From a bacterium (GTDB lineage: Bacteria > Pseudomonadota > Gammaproteobacteria > UBA6186 > Azoamicaceae): a stretch of DNA of 64,000 nucleotides. The DNA is taken from contig DAHXPC010000004.1 in the NCBI GenBank assembly GCA_027364575.1, positions 1 to 64,000 of the forward strand. Reading direction: 5' to 3'. Every line of letters starts with the position of its first letter. Within the stretch, counting starts at the first letter, position 1. The position numbers and the translations under genes were made by a program. Under the pieces are notes generated by a model, which worked only from the letters and a program-made list of their open reading frames with translations, made no database searches and was not told where the DNA came from. Positions 59,557 through 64,000 of the stretch are shown here, in pieces.

Positions 59557-60366
59557 ATGCGATGTGTCGCATATTGTATATCAACTTCCTTTGATTTAGC
59601 TAGGCTATCTAGCTATCTTAAATCTTCTTATCCGTTAACCCGGTTTCGAGAAGTTTTGCATATTTCTTTAGACAGCCCAGAGCATTCCACGCATGAACAT
59701 CGGGAAGGCGATGTTTTTTTCTTCCCATTTGGCACGATTGTTTGTTGGGGGCTGGATGAAGCAAAAGAGCGTCAGCTGCTTCAAGAGATCCACCCCTATG
59801 AGCAACAGCATTTAGAGATGATCGAAGACGATGTCTTTTATTATACCTATGGTGAAGCGGCTAAAATTGAAGATGATGAGATCACTTTACCTGAGAAAAA
59901 TGTATTAACTAAATTAGCTTTTTCTCATGGGCTAGCGCAATCGGTTAAATTAAGTGTTTTCGAGCAGACGATTCAAAAGACCATTCATTTGACGAAAGAA
60001 TTACCGGAATTGCTTGCATTGCAGGGTAATATCAAATTGTCACGCAAAGACATTCGTCGTATGATGGGACGATTGTTTATCGATAGAAGTTCTATTAATT
60101 TACATCAAGAATTATTGGATACGCCGGAATTTTTTTGGAAGCTTTCCGATTTAGAATCTTATTATGAATTGGTGGCACATTATTTAGATCGCGAACGACG
60201 CGTAAGCGTATTAAATCAACGTTTGCGTATTTTACAGGAACTGTTTGACATGTTGGCAGCAGAGCTCAATCACCAGCATTCTTCTCGTCTAGAGTGGACT
60301 ATTATTGTGTTGATCGTGATAGAAGTGCTTTTGCATGTGATGACAGATATTTTGGGATATTTTTAG
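59557..60366 (+). CDS. RMD1/DUF155 family membrane protein
   Basis: 269 residues. DUF155 (RMD1/Sif2) family: GDVFFFPFGTIVCWGL (about 51-66), LAFSHGLAQSVKLSVFE, the helical region with LDRERRVSVLNQRL, and one C-terminal membrane helix (WTIIVLIVIEVLLHVM) with a short tail. Eukaryotic members are mitochondrial and act in translation or meiosis; the bacterial role is unknown. The lipoprotein gene follows 9 bp later. Confidence 0.88.
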   Translation: MRCVAYCISTSFDLARLSSYLKSSYPLTRFREVLHISLDSPEHSTHEHREGDVFFFPFGTIVCWGLDEAKERQLLQEIHPYEQQHLEMIEDDVFYYTYGEAAKIEDDEITLPEKNVLTKLAFSHGLAQSVKLSVFEQTIQKTIHLTKELPELLALQGNIKLSRKDIRRMMGRLFIDRSSINLHQELLDTPEFFWKLSDLESYYELVAHYLDRERRVSVLNQRLRILQELFDMLAAELNHQHSSRLEWTIIVLIVIEVLLHVMTDILGYF

Positions 60367-60375
60367 GATAAAATT

Positions 60376-60630
60376 ATGCGCTATATAGTAATGATGTTGT
60401 TATGCGGTGCCATCACCGGTTGTACACGAAATGCTCAGCCTGCAACGCCTGCAGAGCAAGAAGAACAAGAGATCAGAATGCGTAATTTGTTAAATGATAC
60501 TTCTCCACGCAATCGAGATCATCGGCTACCCAAAGTGGTGCCTGAATTCTCTAAACCCTTTAATACCCACGAAAAATCCGCCAAGGAAAATGATAAGCCT
60601 GCAGTTACAGAAGAAAATAAAAAGTGGTAA
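60376..60630 (+). CDS. Small lipoprotein
   Basis: 84 residues. Lipoprotein signal MRYIVMMLLCGAITGC with lipobox ITGC (Cys16), then a short polar, charged mature part without recognised domain. Likely co-transcribed with the RMD1-family gene. Confidence 0.8.
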   Translation: MRYIVMMLLCGAITGCTRNAQPATPAEQEEQEIRMRNLLNDTSPRNRDHRLPKVVPEFSKPFNTHEKSAKENDKPAVTEENKKW

Positions 60631-60672
60631 AACTTTTTTAAATATTTTGCTCAGATCCCATTCTGTAAACTT

Positions 60673-61137
60673 TTAAGGAATGGGATCGATGCGACAATCT
60701 GCGGGTGCATACTTTTTAAATTCAACAGGGCTTGTTAAGCATGACCATTGAATGGTGCCATTTTTGGCTTTAGGCATAAGCTCAACTCTAAACGTTTTGT
60801 TTTCTGGTATGCCTAATGCTTTAGAATTTCCGGTAATCGTAATAATGGCATTGGCAATAAAAATATCCTCTACTTTCCCCACATTGATTGTTTTTTCCAA
60901 TCCTAAGGTATCGTTATTGATTTCATTGATGGGGGTGTGCGAAATTAAAGCCTCGGCTACCGCAAATTTGGCAGGCTCTGCTAAGGCAAAAAGTTCAATG
61001 ACTTTGGCCCTGATAATATGATCGGTATACAGGGGTATAGCAAGGCTACTTAAAATACCGATAATCACAATAACGATTAAGAGTTCTATTAAAGAAAAGC
61101 CGCGTGTTGTAAGTTTAGAACTAAGTGACATCTGCAT
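60673..61137 (-). CDS. Type IV pilin-like protein
   Basis: 154 residues. Prepilin leader ending G13/F14 (TRGFSLIELLIVIVIIGILS), Glu at +5, 20-residue hydrophobic helix, then a globular domain with two cysteines near the C-terminus (WSCLTS and ADCRID) fitting the D-region disulfide. Could be a PilA-type major pilin or a minor pilin; short length and isolated location leave this open. The first codons MQMSL give two possible starts. Confidence 0.88.
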   Translation of the reverse strand: MQMSLSSKLTTRGFSLIELLIVIVIIGILSSLAIPLYTDHIIRAKVIELFALAEPAKFAVAEALISHTPINEINNDTLGLEKTINVGKVEDIFIANAIITITGNSKALGIPENKTFRVELMPKAKNGTIQWSCLTSPVEFKKYAPADCRIDPIP

Positions 61138-61246
61138 TTATTCTCTTATCTATGATAATAGGCAATTAAGCATAGTTTTGCGGATGGCAGCAGGCTTGGC
61201 AATCCGTTATTTTGCGGATATTGCGCGGATAAAGGATGCAATTGTA

Positions 61247-61276
61247 TTGCTCTGGCGAGCAAGCGTGATTTATAAT
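61247..61276 (+). promoter_or_regulatory. Promoter of the tRNA-Thr gene
   Basis: -35 TTGCTC (61247-61252), 18-bp spacer, perfect -10 TATAAT (61271-61276), 31 nt before the mature tRNA. The -35 lies in a palindrome (TTGCTC-TGGC-GAGCAA, 61247-61262). Confidence 0.65.
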
Positions 61277-61307
61277 CGCCAGCTTAGTTCTTAAAATGTC
61301 TAAAATT

Positions 61308-61383
<76 letters not shown>

Positions 61384-61393
61384 GTTATCGTTC

Positions 61394-61484
61394 GGGGTCA
61401 GATCTGGATTTTGTCGTTTGGGGGTTCAGATCTGGAGTTTGGAAATAGAAAAAAATTCTAAGTGCAAAATCTAGATCTGGCCCC
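61394..61484. repeat. Palindromic repeat next to the tRNA gene
   Basis: Arms 61394-61413 (GGGGTCAGATCTGGATTTTG) and 61465-61484 are complementary at 18 of 20 positions. A further partial copy in direct orientation starts at 61421. The arms resemble the terminal repeats of the element at 30215 (GGGTCA..TCTGGATTTT). Probably a non-autonomous palindromic (REPIN- or MITE-like) element. Confidence 0.7.
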
Positions 61485-61893
61485 TCCATCTATTCAGCCC
61501 TGAAGATATGTTTGGAAAAATCTGAAGATGTAAATTTGGGCGACATAGCGAGTGCGATAGGTGCTAATAGGGTTAAGAATAAAAAGATCTGAAAAATGTT
61601 TGGATTCTAAAATGAAACCAGAAGAAAAAATTCTTGACAATACTCATCTTGATTTTATTTTGCGTTGTTTTATAAATATTTTACGGTCGCCGAAAAACGT
61701 AATACCAAATGAATTTATTATGCAAATAAAGCAAATTTATTATCTGTATGGGAATGAGTAGACTTGGCATTGCTTCTTGACAGAAATTCTAAATTTGCCG
61801 AGTAAACTCAGCAACATTCTAAACAATTTCTAAGAGCGATGGTTTTGAGCGGCACGATTAGTAGAAGGATGCGAGGCATTTGGGCCCCTTCGT
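61485..61893. other. Mostly non-coding stretch with one doubtful small frame
   Basis: A frame from ATG 61612 to 61761 would give a 49-residue peptide (MKPEEKILDNTHLDFILRC at its start) without clear SD. It may be a real small protein or a relic. Nothing else is recognisable. Confidence 0.3.
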
Positions 61894-62220
61894 TCACATT
61901 ATCTTGGACAGACCTCGCCTGGTAGCTAGTTCATGCGCAGCTTGCTCTTTTTTCTGCTCTAAATGTATTCTTTCCATCATTACTTGCGCCTTTAATAATT
62001 GCTTTGCATCTTCTTTATCTCTTTCGATGTGAGCAATGCTGATAATGTCCTCTGTTGAAGAATCATAATGCTTTTTTGTAAGCTCCCAGTAAGTTTGTCT
62101 AGATAATCTATAAAATAATTTCGAAATAACCGTTTGGGTATGTAATAGGGATACTTTTATGTGTTGAAAACCCAAGTTGTAAAATTTTCCAAAAAAAACT
62201 ATGCCCCGCTGGAAATTCAA
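61894..62220 (-). CDS. Small protein of unknown function, possibly a gene fragment
   Basis: 108 residues counted from TTG 62220. The frame is open a little further upstream but without ATG or SD. The C-terminal half is a charged helix (ERDKEDAKQLLKAQVMMERI and on). The lack of a good start suggests a decayed or truncated gene. Confidence 0.4.
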   Translation of the reverse strand: MNFQRGIVFFGKFYNLGFQHIKVSLLHTQTVISKLFYRLSRQTYWELTKKHYDSSTEDIISIAHIERDKEDAKQLLKAQVMMERIHLEQKKEQAAHELATRRGLSKIM

Positions 62221-62257
62221 ATTAAAAACAGGGACAGTTTTAAGTCCAGCGATTCTA

Positions 62258-63061
62258 TTATGGGTTTTTAGGGTTCATAGTTTGTATTTTAAGAGATTTG
62301 CTAAAATCACTTTCAAGATTGTTTTGTCCAGACTCTTTGCATTCTTCAAAACCCTCTCGCTTGTCCTGGTTACTTGACTTTCCATTGGGAGAGGTCGCGC
62401 TAGCATCTTTTAGTGGGGTAAAAAATGCTGATGCAGCTTGAATCATTTCTGATGCTATTGCTTGGCCGGGAGAAGAAACGGATCGCCCTAAATTAGAAGC
62501 TTGCTCGTCTTGGGCCCATATTTTTTCCCTATATTCAGTGTCTAGATCATCTTTAATTTGGTTTCCGACAAGCATCGTTAAACGAGATCTAGTGGTAAGC
62601 TTATTCCTTGTATCCTCAATAGACTTAGCCGTTAAGAAATTGTTATTTGATAAGCTTATTTTAACGGTTCTAAGTCTCTGGTTAAATTCTTCAGAATTTC
62701 CTTTAATTAGCGCTGCTATAAATTCATCTGTGAGATCATTAAAATCTAAATAAACAATTTTAAGCTTAGGATGCTCATTAATAATTTTTTTGATAGCGGA
62801 GACTGATTCCGGTGCGAGACGATTGTAAGATAGATCTAAATCTTGTAATTCATGATGGTTAGAAAGAATTTCTGCCAATTGATTTAACTGCTTTGCTTTT
62901 ATCCAATTACTTTTCAAGCTAAGGTCTTCAACTTCAGGAGATAATCTTAATTTTTCTAAAACCTTAACGAATTGAATCTTAAATTCTGGCGAATCAAGAT
63001 CAGGGTTTCCTTCAAATTCTGGATCAGCTTTGATGGCATTTCTAAAGTTTAATTTTTTCAT
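62258..63061 (-). CDS. Leucine-rich-repeat protein (candidate effector)
   Basis: 267 residues from ATG 63061 (AGAGG upstream). Ribonuclease-inhibitor-type LRR units occupy about residues 40-150: VEDLSLKSNWIKAKQLNQLA, LQDLDLSYNRLAPESV, LKIVYLDFNDLTDEFIAALI, LRTVKISLSNNNFL. The remainder is polar and Ser/Lys-rich with no signal peptide. Short LRR proteins of this kind are frequent among Legionellales secreted effectors. Confidence 0.75.
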   Translation of the reverse strand: MKKLNFRNAIKADPEFEGNPDLDSPEFKIQFVKVLEKLRLSPEVEDLSLKSNWIKAKQLNQLAEILSNHHELQDLDLSYNRLAPESVSAIKKIINEHPKLKIVYLDFNDLTDEFIAALIKGNSEEFNQRLRTVKISLSNNNFLTAKSIEDTRNKLTTRSRLTMLVGNQIKDDLDTEYREKIWAQDEQASNLGRSVSSPGQAIASEMIQAASAFFTPLKDASATSPNGKSSNQDKREGFEECKESGQNNLESDFSKSLKIQTMNPKNP

Positions 63062-63232
63062 CTTGTGCCTCTTTGAAGTTGAGAAACTATCACTCAAACC
63101 CACTCATCAAATGGTTACACTAATTATAGTATTCTTTTTGATAATATTGTTCAAGGCAAGCACGTTTTTTGGTCAAGTAACTTTGTAAATCAACAAATTG
63201 ACTATACTTAAATTAAACCAAAAATTAGAGAT

Positions 63233-64000
63233 ATGGCGATGTCTGCTATTCCAGAACATTTAGATATAAAATACCGTATATTTACCTTGGAAAAAGGGGA
63301 TGAGTTAGCTCGTGGTAAAGATGGTTGGATAGCGTATCTGCAGAGTAAAAAATTAGATTCCAGCTCAATAATTCCCAGCGATCTAAAAACAGGACTCAAT
63401 TCTTATATAAAAAGACAAACCCCATGTATAGTTGCAGTACACGGCCATGGTGCCGCTCCTAGTTTACAAACAAAAGGACAATGCATATACACCTCTGATC
63501 CGGGAGATAGAGATGACTATGAAAGCAAGAAAAAATACAAGCAAGCCCATAAAGAAGCACAATTAAACGCAAAAGAATTCGCTGATTACCTGGTAAAAAA
63601 AGGGTTACCAAAAGAGGTTCAAGAGTTACAGGTTTTAGCCTGTTATACGGATGTGTTTGCAAAGGATCTCGCCCAAGAATTGGCCATGCGAGGCTATGAG
63701 AATACCACTGTAGTAGGATACAAGGAAGAATTTAGCCTTTGCCAAGGTGTAGGAGGCTCATCACTTGCAGGTTTAAGTCCCAAGTTAACACCTATGTTAT
63801 ATGAAAATGGAAAAATAATTTGGGATAATTTAAGCAAAGCACTAAAATTAAAGCATGCTGCCATCAATTATGAAACAAGATTTAATACTTCAGATTTTCT
63901 TAAACATAAAAATGATGAGGCTTCGGCAAATGCTTCATCTGCTCCTGCAACCGCTGCCTCAGCTGTATCCCCTTCTCCTGTTGTTGCAGCCTCTAGCCAA
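63233..64000 (+). CDS. Possible clan-CD-type cysteine peptidase, 3' end beyond the window
   Basis: Open from ATG 63233 (or 63239) to the window edge, at least 256 residues, no stop seen. The segment IVAVHGHGAAPS (His near 71) followed by ELQVLACYTD (Cys near 137) and a helix FAKDLAQELAMRGY recalls the His/Cys dyad layout of caspase-like folds and C80-type toxin-processing domains. This is a by-eye suggestion only. The last 30 residues seen are Ala/Ser/Pro-rich, like the tail of the UIM protein at 20460. No signal peptide. Likely a secreted effector or toxin. Confidence 0.6.
   Translation, partial: MAMSAIPEHLDIKYRIFTLEKGDELARGKDGWIAYLQSKKLDSSSIIPSDLKTGLNSYIKRQTPCIVAVHGHGAAPSLQTKGQCIYTSDPGDRDDYESKKKYKQAHKEAQLNAKEFADYLVKKGLPKEVQELQVLACYTDVFAKDLAQELAMRGYENTTVVGYKEEFSLCQGVGGSSLAGLSPKLTPMLYENGKIIWDNLSKALKLKHAAINYETRFNTSDFLKHKNDEASANASSAPATAASAVSPSPVVAASSQ

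Overview
The window reads as a chromosomal segment of a gammaproteobacterium, most likely a host-associated member of the Legionellales (Coxiella / Rickettsiella / Diplorickettsia / Berkiella side). This is inference from content: low GC (about 40 percent by eye), the gammaproteobacterial S10-spc-alpha gene order, MutH, SecB and a Pht-like phagosomal transporter, together with marks of life inside eukaryotic cells. Those marks are two tandem ATP/ADP translocases, an astacin-type protease, a protein with three ubiquitin-interacting motifs, cadherin-like, LRR and Sel1 repeat proteins. No database search was possible.

Layout. (1) 1-14742: tuf followed without a gap by the complete S10, spc and alpha ribosomal operons, ending in a strong terminator. 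(2) 14756-21122: a host-interaction block with two NTT-family nucleotide transporters, an astacin metalloprotease, a small unknown protein and a triple-UIM protein. (3) 21252-26628: housekeeping genes uvrA, a YajR-like MFS, ssb and secB. (4) 26695-30409: a 1062-residue membrane protein with CADG and LVIVD repeats, and a truncated paralogue interrupted by a 193-bp element with perfect 23-bp inverted repeats. (5) 30433-42680: a 12-kb accessory biosynthetic cluster: UDP-glucose dehydrogenase, sugar epimerase, GT4 glycosyltransferase, radical SAM/SPASM enzyme, WG-repeat methyltransferase, two PhyH-type dioxygenases, two threonine-aldolase-type PLP enzymes and an ABC exporter. Most joints overlap or lie within 15 bp. 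The cluster is bracketed by 64-bp direct repeats (30346-30409 and 42880-42943). (6) 42954-61137: mixed metabolism and maintenance (trhO, lysA, an acyltransferase, a Sel1 lipoprotein, a Pht-like MFS, an FNT channel, mutH, ung, recD2, radA, ettA, an RMD1-family protein and a pilin). (7) 61308-64000: tRNA-Thr(CGT), then a palindromic repeat and genes of accessory character (an LRR protein and a possible clan-CD cysteine peptidase running off the window).

How the parts fit: regions 1, 3 and 6 are core functions. Regions 2, 4 and 7 supply import of host nucleotides and candidate effectors or surface proteins. Region 5 looks like a self-contained pathway that builds, decorates and exports a small glycosylated, amino-acid-derived molecule or surface glycoside of unknown structure. 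The strongest candidates for undescribed biology are the repeat-bracketed cluster (region 5) and the triple-UIM protein at 20460-21122.
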